DNA from: Pseudooceanicola sp.
GTDB lineage: Bacteria > Pseudomonadota > Alphaproteobacteria > Rhodobacterales > Rhodobacteraceae
DNA length: 38,376 nt
Assembly: GCF_029213205.1 (NCBI RefSeq)
Contig: NZ_JARGNH010000026.1
Coordinates: 1-38,376, forward strand
Direction: 5' to 3'
Each line of letters begins with the position of its first letter. Within the stretch, counting starts at the first letter, position 1. Made by a program: the position numbers and the translations under genes. Positions 25,607 to 33,303 of this stretch are shown one piece after another. Below the pieces are notes generated by a model. It ran no database searches. It had not been told where the DNA came from and worked only from the letters and a program-made list of their open reading frames with translations.

Positions 25607-25646
25607 AAACAAGGCGCGCGCCAGCTGGCACGCGCCTTGTTTGTTT
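25607..25646. terminator. Bidirectional terminator between converging genes
   Basis: AAACAAGGCGCG (25607-25618) and CGCGCCTTGTTT (25631-25642) are a perfect 12-base-pair stem around a 12-base loop. A T-rich tail follows on the plus strand (TTTGTTT) and A-rich bases lead on the other side, so it can stop both the acyl-CoA ligase transcript and the converging thiolase transcript. Confidence 0.9.
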
Positions 25647-25661
25647 AGCTCAGGTGGCAGA

Positions 25662-26807
25662 TTACCACGCATCCTCGGTTGTCATCACAACGGTTGCTGC
25701 GGCTGAGAACATGCCGCCCACCCCATGCACCACCGACAGCTTCGCACCGTCGACCTGCGCCGGAGAGATGCCGCGCATCTGGCGCACCGCCTCTTGCAGC
25801 GCGTACATGCCATACATGCCCGAATGCATATAGCTGAGCCCGCCGCCATTGGTGTTCAGCGGCAGCTTGCCACCCGGGCGGGTGTTGCCCTCGGCGATAA
25901 AGGCACCGCCCTCGCCCTTGCCGACAAAGCCCAGATCCTCGAGCCCATAAACCGGCAGATGCGCGAATGCGTCATAGATCATCAGGTGATCGACATCCGC
26001 ATGGCTGATCCCAGCCGTCTCGAACGCGGTCTTGCCCGACACCCGGAATGCCTTGGAGCTGGTGAAATCCGCCATCTGCGAAATCATCGGCCCCTCGGCG
26101 CTTTCGCCACCCAGGCCGCGCAGATACACCGGCTTGGTCGGGAAATCCTTGGCGCGCTCGGCACTGGTCAGGATCAGCGCGCCGCCACCGTCTGACACCA
26201 GACAGCACATCAGCTTGCGGAACGGCCAGGCGATCATCTTGGAGTTCAGAACATCATCCACGGTGATCGGATCGCGCGCGGTGGCGCGGGGATGGAACGC
26301 CGCCCATTCGCGCTGCACCACCGCAACCATGGCCAGCTGTTCGATGGTCAGCCCGTCATCCTTCATCTTGCGCATGACCGGCAGGGTAAAGCGCGAAGGC
26401 GGCACCATCGGGCCATAGATCGCCTCGAATTCCTGTTGCTGCATCGAGGGAAAGATTGGCCGGTGCGCGCGGTTGTTCGACCGCCCGCTTTCGCCATGGG
26501 TGATCAGCACGGTGGTGCACAGCCCCTGGGCGATGGCCGCGGCCGCATGGCGCACCAGCGTGATGAACGAACAGCCGCCAACCGAAGTGCCGTCGTACCA
26601 TGTCGGGGTGATGCCGAGGTATTGCGCGATCTCGGCCACGTCATGCCCGCCGGTGGCAATGCCGTCAATATCGGCCGGGGTCAGGCCGCAATCCGCCATG
26701 GCATTCAACGCCGCATCGGCATGCAGACCAGTCTGGCTCAGTTCGGGAACCTTGCCCATGCGGGTGGTTTCAGCGGCGCCAACAATAGCGATTTGGGCAT
26801 GGGTCAT
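25662..26807 (-). CDS. Thiolase-fold protein (SCPx thiolase / Ltp2-type aldolase group)
   Basis: A 381-residue thiolase-superfamily protein acting on acyl-CoA cleavage. The family plan is present (VGAAETTRMG at the start, VSDGGGALILTS at 204-214, IYDAFAHLPVYGLEDLGF at 277-294) but the classical motifs are changed. The N-C-x-T/S-G nucleophile motif is replaced by TSVGGCSF (74-81), with Cys79 one position off the expected place. GHPxG is SYMHSG (325-330). The C-terminal Cys-Gly motif is HGVGG (361-365). Such changes, plus the DUF35 partner next to it, recall the steroid side-chain aldolase Ltp2, which makes no thiolytic cut. Thiolase or retro-aldolase cannot be settled here. AAAGGAGG precedes the ATG, which overlaps the DUF35 gene by four bases. 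Confidence 0.88.
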   Translation of the reverse strand: MTHAQIAIVGAAETTRMGKVPELSQTGLHADAALNAMADCGLTPADIDGIATGGHDVAEIAQYLGITPTWYDGTSVGGCSFITLVRHAAAAIAQGLCTTVLITHGESGRSNNRAHRPIFPSMQQQEFEAIYGPMVPPSRFTLPVMRKMKDDGLTIEQLAMVAVVQREWAAFHPRATARDPITVDDVLNSKMIAWPFRKLMCCLVSDGGGALILTSAERAKDFPTKPVYLRGLGGESAEGPMISQMADFTSSKAFRVSGKTAFETAGISHADVDHLMIYDAFAHLPVYGLEDLGFVGKGEGGAFIAEGNTRPGGKLPLNTNGGGLSYMHSGMYGMYALQEAVRQMRGISPAQVDGAKLSVVHGVGGMFSAAATVVMTTEDAW

Positions 26808-27214
26808 GCGGCACCTCCTTTGGCGGGACGGAATTGCGGAACGGCGACGTCTCCGCGTTGTTCAAAGGTCAGTTCAAGCGGCATGTCGAGGTCAAGCGAC
26901 TCCGGGTCTGCCGGGCAATCGACGATATTGGTCATCATCTTGACCCCTTCCTCAAGCATCACCTCGGCGATGGTAAAGGGCGGCTCATACCCCGGCGCGG
27001 CAAGGTGCGAGATCACGAAGGAATGCAACGTGCCCTTGCCCGAGGCCTGGGTGACGGCGATATCCCGGCTGCCACAGGTCGGGCAGAACGGGCGCGGCGG
27101 GTAATAGATCTTGTCGCAAGCGTTACAGGACTGCAGCAACAGTTTGCCGGCCTTGGCCCCGTCCCAGTAGAACTGCGTTTCAGGATAGATCGTTGGTAGC
27201 TGGCGTTCACTCAT
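26804..27214 (-). CDS. DUF35 OB-fold zinc-ribbon protein (acyl-CoA binding partner)
   Basis: A 136-residue protein with an N-terminal helix, a rubredoxin-like zinc ribbon with Cys30, Cys33, Cys44 and Cys47 (CNACDKIYYPPRPFCPTC), and a C-terminal OB fold (about 60-130, GKGTLHSFVISH onward). Standalone DUF35 proteins pair with thiolase-like proteins; in steroid catabolism the DUF35 part of ChsH2 binds Ltp2 and supports its aldolase action. Here the gene lies between maoC and the thiolase-fold gene and overlaps the latter by four bases, so a complex of the products is likely (inference from the family). GGGGGA lies upstream of the ATG at 27214. Confidence 0.9.
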   Translation of the reverse strand: MSERQLPTIYPETQFYWDGAKAGKLLLQSCNACDKIYYPPRPFCPTCGSRDIAVTQASGKGTLHSFVISHLAAPGYEPPFTIAEVMLEEGVKMMTNIVDCPADPESLDLDMPLELTFEQRGDVAVPQFRPAKGGAA

Positions 27215-27228
27215 TTACGTTTTCCCCC

Positions 27229-28089
27229 TCAGCCCAAACGGGCCAGTCCGTTGTTCAATACAACAATGTCGCGTTCCAGCACGCGGGCGCGGAACGACAC
27301 TTCATCGCCGTCGCGCCACATCTCGGTGCGGATGGTTTCCCCAGGATAGACCGGGGAGGAGAACCGCAATTGAAGGTGCTTCAACGCAGAGGCGTCGCCA
27401 TCGGCGAAGGCCGCCGTGATCGACCACGACGCAATGCCGAGTGTGCAGAGCCCGTGCAGGATGGGGCGCTCGAACCCGGCGCCGCGCGCCACCTCAGGGT
27501 CGGCATGCAGCGGATTGTAATCCCCGTTCAGGCGATAGGTCAGCGCCAGTCCTGGCGCGGTCTTGTGATCAAAGACCACCTCAGGTTCGCCTTCGGGCAT
27601 CTTGTGAACGGGTTTCACTGGCCCGGTCGGCCCGCCGAAGCCGCCATTGCCACGGGCAAAGCTGGTGCCTGCCACTGTCGCGATCAGCGTGCCGGTCGCC
27701 TTGTCGGTCAGGCTGCGTTCGGAATAGATCAGCGCGCCCTTGTCGGCGCCCTTGTCGATCAGCCCGGTGATCTTGGTCTCGCCGACAATGGTGCCCGAGG
27801 TCGGCAGCGGCGCGTGCAGGGTGAAACTTTGTTCACCATGCAGGATTTTTTGCCAGACCAGCCCGGTATCTGGCTCCATCGCCCAGAACCCCGGCCCTGC
27901 CAGCACATTCACCATCGCGGGCAATGCGCAGAACCCTGGGTCCCGTTCATAGGTCGCCTTCAGATGTGCCTTGTCCAGCGGGTCTGCGCCAAGCCCGAGC
28001 CCCAGCGCGTACAGGATGGTGTCGCGTTCGGTATAGCTTTGCTCGACTGGCGCGAATTCCCGCGCCATCAGGGTGTCGTAGCTGATCAT
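27229..28089 (-). CDS. MaoC-type (R)-specific enoyl-CoA hydratase (double hot-dog)
   Basis: A 286-residue protein of the hydratase-2 type found in peroxisomal multifunctional enzyme 2. The C-terminal hot-dog has the catalytic motif NGDYNPLHADPE with Asp190 and His195, followed by ERPILHGLCTLG (207-218). The N-terminal half is a second, non-catalytic hot-dog that binds the long acyl chain. It would add water to a trans-2-enoyl-CoA to give the (3R)-hydroxyacyl-CoA, the substrate type of the SDR in this cluster. I chose the ATG at 28089, which has GAGGGA six bases upstream; the ATG at 28113 lacks a site. It is the first gene of maoC-DUF35-thiolase. Confidence 0.92.
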   Translation of the reverse strand: MISYDTLMAREFAPVEQSYTERDTILYALGLGLGADPLDKAHLKATYERDPGFCALPAMVNVLAGPGFWAMEPDTGLVWQKILHGEQSFTLHAPLPTSGTIVGETKITGLIDKGADKGALIYSERSLTDKATGTLIATVAGTSFARGNGGFGGPTGPVKPVHKMPEGEPEVVFDHKTAPGLALTYRLNGDYNPLHADPEVARGAGFERPILHGLCTLGIASWSITAAFADGDASALKHLQLRFSSPVYPGETIRTEMWRDGDEVSFRARVLERDIVVLNNGLARLG

Positions 28090-28122
28090 GATTGGTCCCT
28101 CAGTTTGTCTCACTGGTTCAAT

Positions 28123-28161
28123 GTCATAATTTCGACAGGTATACTTCGCAAGCGAAATATA
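28123..28161 (-). promoter_or_regulatory. Promoter of the maoC-DUF35-thiolase unit with operator site B
   Basis: On the minus strand TTGCGA (28151-28146), a 17-base spacer and TATGAC (28128-28123) form a promoter about 30 bases before the maoC start. The palindrome at 28140-28161 (core ACTTCGCAAGCGAA, flanked by TATA on both sides; one mismatched pair) covers the -35 element. It is the most symmetric of the three related sites. Confidence 0.6.
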
Positions 28162-28379
28162 CTTATATGAACTGTATCCGCGTTGCGGTGCTGCGAACAG
28201 AGAACGGGCAGATCGATCAGGTGACGGTGCCGGCCCCGGATCACCGGGATCCGGTCACGGCGGCAAGACCGACCAGTGACGGCTTTGCGCCCGCATCGAC
28301 ACATGCGCCTGTGCCTGTCAGTTCCCGCCGGATTGCGCGCGGGGAAAGACGACATGCCGGGCTTGATGCAACAATACGC
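28162..28379. other. Intergenic stretch between the catabolic cluster and the nar operon
   Basis: These 218 bases hold no gene I can support. A nested inverted repeat (GTGAC at 28221 to GTCAC at 28257, with an inner CCGGATC/GATCCGG stem at 28236-28254) could fold in the transcript that runs off the end of the nar operon, but no T run follows it. Confidence 0.4.
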
Positions 28380-28913
28380 TCACGAATACTCGTATTCGAT
28401 GGACAGGGCGTTTTCCACCCAGGATCGAAGCGCGCCGATGTTTGGTGGCAATTCAACGGCAATCCCCGCGCAGAACTGTTCAAAGGCGGCTTGGCTCAGG
28501 GCGTTCAGACCCACCAGAACCGGGATATCCCGCGCCAACGCTTCGGCAATCAGCGACCGAAAACCGCGTCCTTCCGCTTCGTGTTTGCCGAATTTGTTGA
28601 CGATCAGGATGTCAGGCAGCAGGTCCGGTTCGCGCGCAATCCTGGCCTGGCACAGCACCACGGCCTGTTCCAGCATGGCCGGATCAAGGCGACAGCCGCG
28701 GGATTCTTTCCCCAGAGACTGGGAAATCCGCAAGATCGCCCCATCAGGCAGCACCTGAATATCCATGTCACAGGGCCCGGAACCCGGGCCTTCGCTATTG
28801 ATCTGAACTGTGCCGCAGGTGTTGATCCCGCGCGCAATCAGCTCCTGCGCCAATCGGTACAACAGCAGATCGGTGTCGCCGCGCCCGGGCGCCATGGTGT
28901 AGGCAATCTTCAT
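28380..28913 (-). CDS. DUF2478 family protein
   Basis: A 177-residue cytoplasmic protein with the DUF2478 marks: N-terminal APGRGDTDLLLYRLA (8-22), the CDMD and SRGCRLDP stretches in the middle, and ILIVNKFGKHEAEGRGF. The family has a nucleotide-binding-like layout and is met near molybdenum transport and molybdoenzyme genes; its biochemical function is not established. Here it is the last gene of the nitrate reductase operon, 15 bases after the hemerythrin-like gene, which fits a part in molybdenum or cofactor supply to NarG (inference). AGGAG precedes the ATG at 28913. Confidence 0.85.
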   Translation of the reverse strand: MKIAYTMAPGRGDTDLLLYRLAQELIARGINTCGTVQINSEGPGSGPCDMDIQVLPDGAILRISQSLGKESRGCRLDPAMLEQAVVLCQARIAREPDLLPDILIVNKFGKHEAEGRGFRSLIAEALARDIPVLVGLNALSQAAFEQFCAGIAVELPPNIGALRSWVENALSIEYEYS

Positions 28914-28928
28914 CTGCGCTCCTGCAAA

Positions 28929-29501
28929 TCAGCCCGCATTATCGCCCCCAACAGCACAGGTCTGGCGACCCTCCAGCATGCTACGCCGCAACGACGCGAG
29001 ATCGACCTTTGACAGCCGCGCCCGTGCAATCGGCAGCAGGATGGCATTTTCCAAGACCACGTGACGCCTGACATGGGCCGCAAAGTGATGGAGCCGCACC
29101 CGCTCTGCCTCGCTCCATACGGACCCGTCTTCCAGTTGCCGTTTGAGCATGCCCGCCAGAGCCTGCACGCTGGCGGTCGTGGCATCATGTTCGGCGACGA
29201 CCGCATCGATCACCGGGCCGATCTCGTCTTCTGCAAGGCAACGCAGCCGCAACAGGGGAAAGACGTGGGTCAGTTCGTCCTGGATATGGGTTGGCAACTC
29301 GGCGTCCAGGAACGCCAACACCTGCGTCATTGCAACCGGTTCGGGCGCGTCGGTGTCAGCCACCGCGTCGATCACAGAACAGAGCGACCTTTCGCGAAAA
29401 TGCTCCTCGACGAGAAAATCGAGTGGATTCTCAAAGTCAGCCAGGTCGATCGGGTGCCCCTCGGCGCCCGCTCGCAGGCGATTGCCCATGCCTTTCATCA
29501 T
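28929..29501 (-). CDS. Hemerythrin-like domain protein
   Basis: A 190-residue protein predicted to bind a non-haem di-iron centre in a four-helix bundle. Candidate ligands are His34 (EEHFRER), His72-x3-Glu76 (THIQDE), His105 (AEHD), His143 and His147-x3-Glu151 (HVRRHVVLEN). Such proteins sense or bind O2 or NO, or repair damaged iron-sulfur clusters (YtfE/RIC). Located inside a nar operon, it may protect or report on the nitrate reductase during nitric oxide stress, or take part in cluster repair (inference). Two tandem ATGs (29501, 29498) follow GGAGG. It begins 12 bases after the parvulin gene. Confidence 0.85.
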   Translation of the reverse strand: MMKGMGNRLRAGAEGHPIDLADFENPLDFLVEEHFRERSLCSVIDAVADTDAPEPVAMTQVLAFLDAELPTHIQDELTHVFPLLRLRCLAEDEIGPVIDAVVAEHDATTASVQALAGMLKRQLEDGSVWSEAERVRLHHFAAHVRRHVVLENAILLPIARARLSKVDLASLRRSMLEGRQTCAVGGDNAG

Positions 29502-29513
29502 ACATCCTCCGCA

Positions 29514-30311
29514 TCAGAGGGATCGAATATCCGGGCCGGATATTGACGCGGTCGCCACCAGGCTATCGACAAATTCCCGGGCCGCTTCCGTCCAGGCGGC
29601 CTTTTCCATCGCCTCAGCCAGCTTTGGACGAACGACGTCAAAGGGCAGCACCTGCCCTTCGGCATAGGCATCCATACGCACGATATGCCAGCCAAAGCGG
29701 GTGCGTGCGGGCTCTTGCGTGATCTCGCCCTCTTGCAGCTGGCGCAGGACCGCCTCGAACTCTGGAACCGTGTCGCCGGGCCCCAGCTGACCCAGCGCCC
29801 CGCCATTGGCTTTCGATCCGCAATCGCTGTCACTTGCTGCAAGCTCCGGAAAGCGACGCGGGCCTTTGGTCAACGCGTCAATCAACACTTCGGCGCGGGC
29901 ACGCGCGGCCATGGCGATATCGCTTTCGCCAGGATCGCAAGCGCAGAGGATGTGAGAGACCTCCCACAGGGGCGGCGCCCGATAGCGATCCGGGGCCTTT
30001 GCCCACTCGGCGCGGACAGCATCCTCAGATGGGTTCGGCACATCAAGCGCCTCCTCAAGCAGCGCCCGGATCAGCGCCTCGTCCTCGGTTTCACTGCGGC
30101 CGGGGCCGACGTCTTCGGACACCGCAGTAATGCCACGGCGCCGCACCTCCTCCAGCAGCAATTGCCGCACGGCCAGCGCGCGGGCTGCCATGCGCCAGGC
30201 AATGCCGGGCTTGCCCTTCGGCGCATGGTGGTTCTGTGCCTCGGCTGAGATCGCGGTCGAAGGAATGAGCGTGCCATTGACGGTCAATTCCGGGAAAAGC
30301 GCGGCTGACAT
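29514..30311 (-). CDS. Parvulin-type peptidyl-prolyl isomerase
   Basis: A 265-residue protein with a parvulin domain at about 115-225 (VSHILCA start, ASDSDCGSKANGGALGQLG, and the FGWHIVRMDA end). Residues 1-110 are a helical SurA/NifM-like region (MAARALAVRQLLLEEVRRRG). There is no signal peptide, so unlike SurA or PpiD it should stay in the cytoplasm, where NarG, NarH and NarJ are. Similar genes sit in nar operons of other proteobacteria, and a NifM-like role in maturing the reductase is plausible but unproved. GGAG lies six bases before the ATG, and the gene starts three bases after the narI stop. Confidence 0.88.
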   Translation of the reverse strand: MSAALFPELTVNGTLIPSTAISAEAQNHHAPKGKPGIAWRMAARALAVRQLLLEEVRRRGITAVSEDVGPGRSETEDEALIRALLEEALDVPNPSEDAVRAEWAKAPDRYRAPPLWEVSHILCACDPGESDIAMAARARAEVLIDALTKGPRRFPELAASDSDCGSKANGGALGQLGPGDTVPEFEAVLRQLQEGEITQEPARTRFGWHIVRMDAYAEGQVLPFDVVRPKLAEAMEKAAWTEAAREFVDSLVATASISGPDIRSL

Positions 30312-30314
30312 GAT

Positions 30315-31043
30315 CTACTCCGCCGGTTTGCTGACAGGGTGCTTGCCGACCGATGCGGCCTGCCGGCGCGAGCGGACGATCTGATAGCCGGGCCGCAACA
30401 CATACCGTATCGGCGCGAAGATGCCCGAGGCGATGTGAACCAGGCGGGTGAAGGGAAACAGCAGAAAGATCGTCAACCCGGTAAAGATATGCAGCTCGAA
30501 AATCCACGAGGTGCCTTTGGTATAGCTGGCCGCGTTCGGATCAAAGGTGAAGATGCCCTGTGCCCAGAGCATGAATTTGATCATCTCGCTGCCGTCGATA
30601 TGGTTCAGTGAAACGAAGATCGACAGCGCGCCGAGGCAAAGCTGGAACAGCAGCAACGCCAGAATGGCGATGTCCATGGTGCTCGACGTCGCGAGAATCC
30701 GACTGTCGGTCAGGCGGCGATGCAGCAGCATGAAGCCGCCGACCAGCGCCAGGACCGCCCCGAACCCGCCGACGACGATGGCCAGGATCTGCTTGAACTG
30801 GTGCCCGACATGCAACATTTCGAGCAGCGCAATCGGGGTCAGAAGACCGACGACGTGCCCGAAAAAGATCGTCAGAACCCCGATGTGAAAAAGCACCGAC
30901 CCGATGATCAGCTGCTTGCGGCGCAAGAGCTGGCTGGACGAGGTTTTCCAGGTGAAGGGATCGCGGTCATAGCGGGCGATGGTGCCGATGAGCAGGACCG
31001 ACAGGGCGATGTAGGGATATATGCCGAAAATGAACGTGTGCAT
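30315..31043 (-). CDS. narI: Respiratory nitrate reductase gamma subunit (cytochrome b)
   Basis: Membrane cytochrome that takes electrons from ubiquinol and passes them to NarH. The 242-residue protein has five helices, and its haem-ligand histidines His53, His63, His185 and His203 match E. coli His56, His66, His187 and His205 in spacing. The helix segments FGIYPYIALSVLLIG, LFHIGVLTIFFGHVVG and ELHIFTGLTIFLLFPFTRLV are typical. GGAGG precedes the ATG at 31043. It follows narJ by 11 bases. Confidence 0.97.
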   Translation of the reverse strand: MHTFIFGIYPYIALSVLLIGTIARYDRDPFTWKTSSSQLLRRKQLIIGSVLFHIGVLTIFFGHVVGLLTPIALLEMLHVGHQFKQILAIVVGGFGAVLALVGGFMLLHRRLTDSRILATSSTMDIAILALLLFQLCLGALSIFVSLNHIDGSEMIKFMLWAQGIFTFDPNAASYTKGTSWIFELHIFTGLTIFLLFPFTRLVHIASGIFAPIRYVLRPGYQIVRSRRQAASVGKHPVSKPAE

Positions 31044-31054
31044 CGGATCCTCCT

Positions 31055-31780
31055 TTACTTGGTCGCGTTCCGAAGCGACGGCGTTGATGACTTGTGAATA
31101 TCCATGTTGGCCAGCATGTCGCGGACCTGCGGACAGCCGGCATTGGGATCGGGGCCAAAGGTGATCTGCGCCTCGTCCCAGACGGCATCGAGAGCGCCCA
31201 GATCAGTGGGGTCGTCATCGGGATAGAGCAGCAATTCGGCGACGGCCGCCGCGTCCGGCCTTGCCCGGGAAATCTGCCCGAGCGCATCAAAGACCGCGGC
31301 ATAATAGCTGCCCCGCTTGCTCAACCGCTCGGACAAGGCCGCGAAAATATGCGCCGCATCCGAGAGTGTCTCTGCGGCTTCCGCGGCGGACCGGGTTGCC
31401 AGGAATTCCAGCAGCACCGGCAGGTGATCGGGCAGTTCCGAGGTCACCGGGTCGAAGCCGGCCTCGCGATAGGTCTCGACCAGCGAGACCATCGCCCCGC
31501 CCCGGTCGCGGCTTTCGCCATGGACATGTTCGAACAGGTTCAGCGACAGGGTGCGCGAGCGATCAAACAGCATCACGAACTGCTCTTGCAGGTCATAGAT
31601 GTCATCCTGTTCCAGAGCCGCAACCAGAGGGCGCAGGGCGCGCCGGGCCGCCGCCGTCAGCCGCGTGTCCGAGGCCAGGACGCCGCCGATCTCGGGCATC
31701 GCGGCCTGTAGTGCCTCGGTTGGATAGCTGAGGATCAGCGAGAGTGCCTTGAGCGTTCGATCCTTGAGAATAATGGTCAT
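31055..31780 (-). CDS. narJ: Nitrate reductase molybdenum cofactor assembly chaperone
   Basis: Cytoplasmic chaperone that binds the NarG N-terminus so that the molybdenum cofactor is inserted before the enzyme docks on NarI. The 241-residue protein shows the NarJ/NarW marks LKALSLILSYP near the start, LSLNLFEHVHGESRDRG and SELPDHLPVLLEFLA in the middle. I chose the ATG at 31780, which has GGAGG seven bases upstream and shares one base with the narH stop (TGATG). An ATG at 31882 lies inside narH and is not used. Confidence 0.95.
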   Translation of the reverse strand: MTIILKDRTLKALSLILSYPTEALQAAMPEIGGVLASDTRLTAAARRALRPLVAALEQDDIYDLQEQFVMLFDRSRTLSLNLFEHVHGESRDRGGAMVSLVETYREAGFDPVTSELPDHLPVLLEFLATRSAAEAAETLSDAAHIFAALSERLSKRGSYYAAVFDALGQISRARPDAAAVAELLLYPDDDPTDLGALDAVWDEAQITFGPDPNAGCPQVRDMLANMDIHKSSTPSLRNATK

Positions 31781-33303
31781 CACATCGCCTCCGTCGGCAT
31801 TTTCAGCGGGCGTTTCTTGCCACCAAACAGCGATCCGCCGCTGATCCCCGGCGAACAGCCGTTGGTGTCGGTAAAGCCGCATTCGCCGCGCAGGTCGTAG
31901 GCCTCTTCCACCTGTTCGCGGTGGGTGGTCGGGATCACGAAACGGTCTTCGTAGTCAGCGATGGCCATGATCTTGTACATGTCCTCGATCACCCGGCCCG
32001 ACAGGCCGACGCGGTCGGCGATGCCTTCGTCAATGACCCCGTCCACCGTCTTGGAGCGCATATAGGCGCGCATCGCCAGCATCCGCTCCAGCGCGCTGAC
32101 CACCGGCGCCTCGTCGCCCGCCGTCAGCATGTTGGCGAGATATTGCACCGGGATCCGCAGACTGCGAACGTCCGGCATGTCGCCGTCCACGCCGATCTTG
32201 CCCGCGGTCGCGGCGTTCTGGATCGGCGACAGCGGCGGGATGTACCAGACCATCGGCAGGGTGCGATATTCAGGGTGCAGCGGAAAGGCGATCTTCCATT
32301 CCATTGCCATCTTCCAGATCGGGCTTTGCTGGGCCGCCTTGATCCAGTCTTCCGGGACGCCGCCGGCGCGGGCGGCTTGGATTACCTCCGGATCGCGCGG
32401 ATCGAGGAACACGCCAAGCTGCGCGTCATAGAGATCCTTCTCGTCCGGCGCGTTGGCCGCCTCGTCGATCTTGTCGGCGTCATAGAGCATGACGCCGATA
32501 TAGCGGATCCGCCCGACGCAGGTTTCCGAGCAGACCGTGGGGTTGCCGGATTCGATCCGGGGATAGCACAGGGTGCATTTCTCGGATTTGCCGGTGGACC
32601 AGTTGTAATAGACCTTCTTGTAGGGGCAGCCCGACACGCACATCCGCCAGCCCCGGCAGGTTTCCTGGTCAATCAGGACAATGCCGTCCTCTTCGCGTTT
32701 GTAGATCGCACCCGAGGGGCAGGACGAGACGCAGGCCGGGTTGAGGCAATGCTCACACAGCCGCGGCAGATACATCATGAAGGTATTTTCATACTCGCCA
32801 TAAATCTCTTTCTGGATGCCCTCGAAATTGTAATCCTTGCTGCGTTTCTCAAATTCGCCGCCAAGGATTTCCTCCCAGTTCGGACCCTTGACGATCTTTT
32901 CCATCCGCTCGCCAGTGATCACCGACCGCGGGCGCGCCGTGGGAAAGGCCTGCATTTCGGGCGCCGATTTCAGATGGTCGTAGTCGAAGGTGAAGGGTTC
33001 GTAATAATCATCAATCTCGGGCAGGTTCGGGTTGCCAAAGATATTCGCCAGGATCCGCCACTTGCTGCCCTGCTTGGGTTGTAGCTTGCCTGATTTTGTC
33101 CGCGCCCAGCCGCCGTTCCACTTTTTCTGGTTTTCCCAATCGGTGGGATAGCCGGTGCCAGGCTTGGTTTCGACGTTGTTGAACCAGGCGTATTCAACAC
33201 CTTCGCGACTGGTCCAGACGTTCTTGCAGGTGACAGAACAGGTGTGACACCCGATGCATTTATCGAGGTTCAGCACCATGCCGATTTGGGCCCGGACTTT
33301 CAT
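31780..33303 (-). CDS. narH: Respiratory nitrate reductase beta subunit (iron-sulfur)
   Basis: Cytoplasmic-face electron-transfer subunit. The 507-residue protein has four ferredoxin-like Cys groups: C-I-G-C-HT-C-SVT-C (Cys16, 19, 22, 26), CEHCLNPACVSSC, CRGWRMCVSGC and CTLCYP with PTVCSETC. The Trp in CRGW replaces a Cys, giving the single [3Fe-4S] cluster expected in NarH beside three [4Fe-4S]. The start overlaps the narG stop (ATGA) and the stop overlaps narJ by one base. Length and motifs are normal. Confidence 0.97.
   Translation of the reverse strand: MKVRAQIGMVLNLDKCIGCHTCSVTCKNVWTSREGVEYAWFNNVETKPGTGYPTDWENQKKWNGGWARTKSGKLQPKQGSKWRILANIFGNPNLPEIDDYYEPFTFDYDHLKSAPEMQAFPTARPRSVITGERMEKIVKGPNWEEILGGEFEKRSKDYNFEGIQKEIYGEYENTFMMYLPRLCEHCLNPACVSSCPSGAIYKREEDGIVLIDQETCRGWRMCVSGCPYKKVYYNWSTGKSEKCTLCYPRIESGNPTVCSETCVGRIRYIGVMLYDADKIDEAANAPDEKDLYDAQLGVFLDPRDPEVIQAARAGGVPEDWIKAAQQSPIWKMAMEWKIAFPLHPEYRTLPMVWYIPPLSPIQNAATAGKIGVDGDMPDVRSLRIPVQYLANMLTAGDEAPVVSALERMLAMRAYMRSKTVDGVIDEGIADRVGLSGRVIEDMYKIMAIADYEDRFVIPTTHREQVEEAYDLRGECGFTDTNGCSPGISGGSLFGGKKRPLKMPTEAM

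Noticed and set aside
28221-28261. Nested GC hairpin as the terminator of the nar operon
   Set aside because: The stem is good but there is no T run after it on the minus strand, so I list it only as a possible fold.
28167-29012. A plus-strand frame beginning at an ATG close to operator site B and running opposite the DUF2478 gene
   Set aside because: No ribosome site, no domain, and it is antisense to a gene of a known family. A TATACT at 28140 could be a plus-strand -10 element, but its -35 match is poor.
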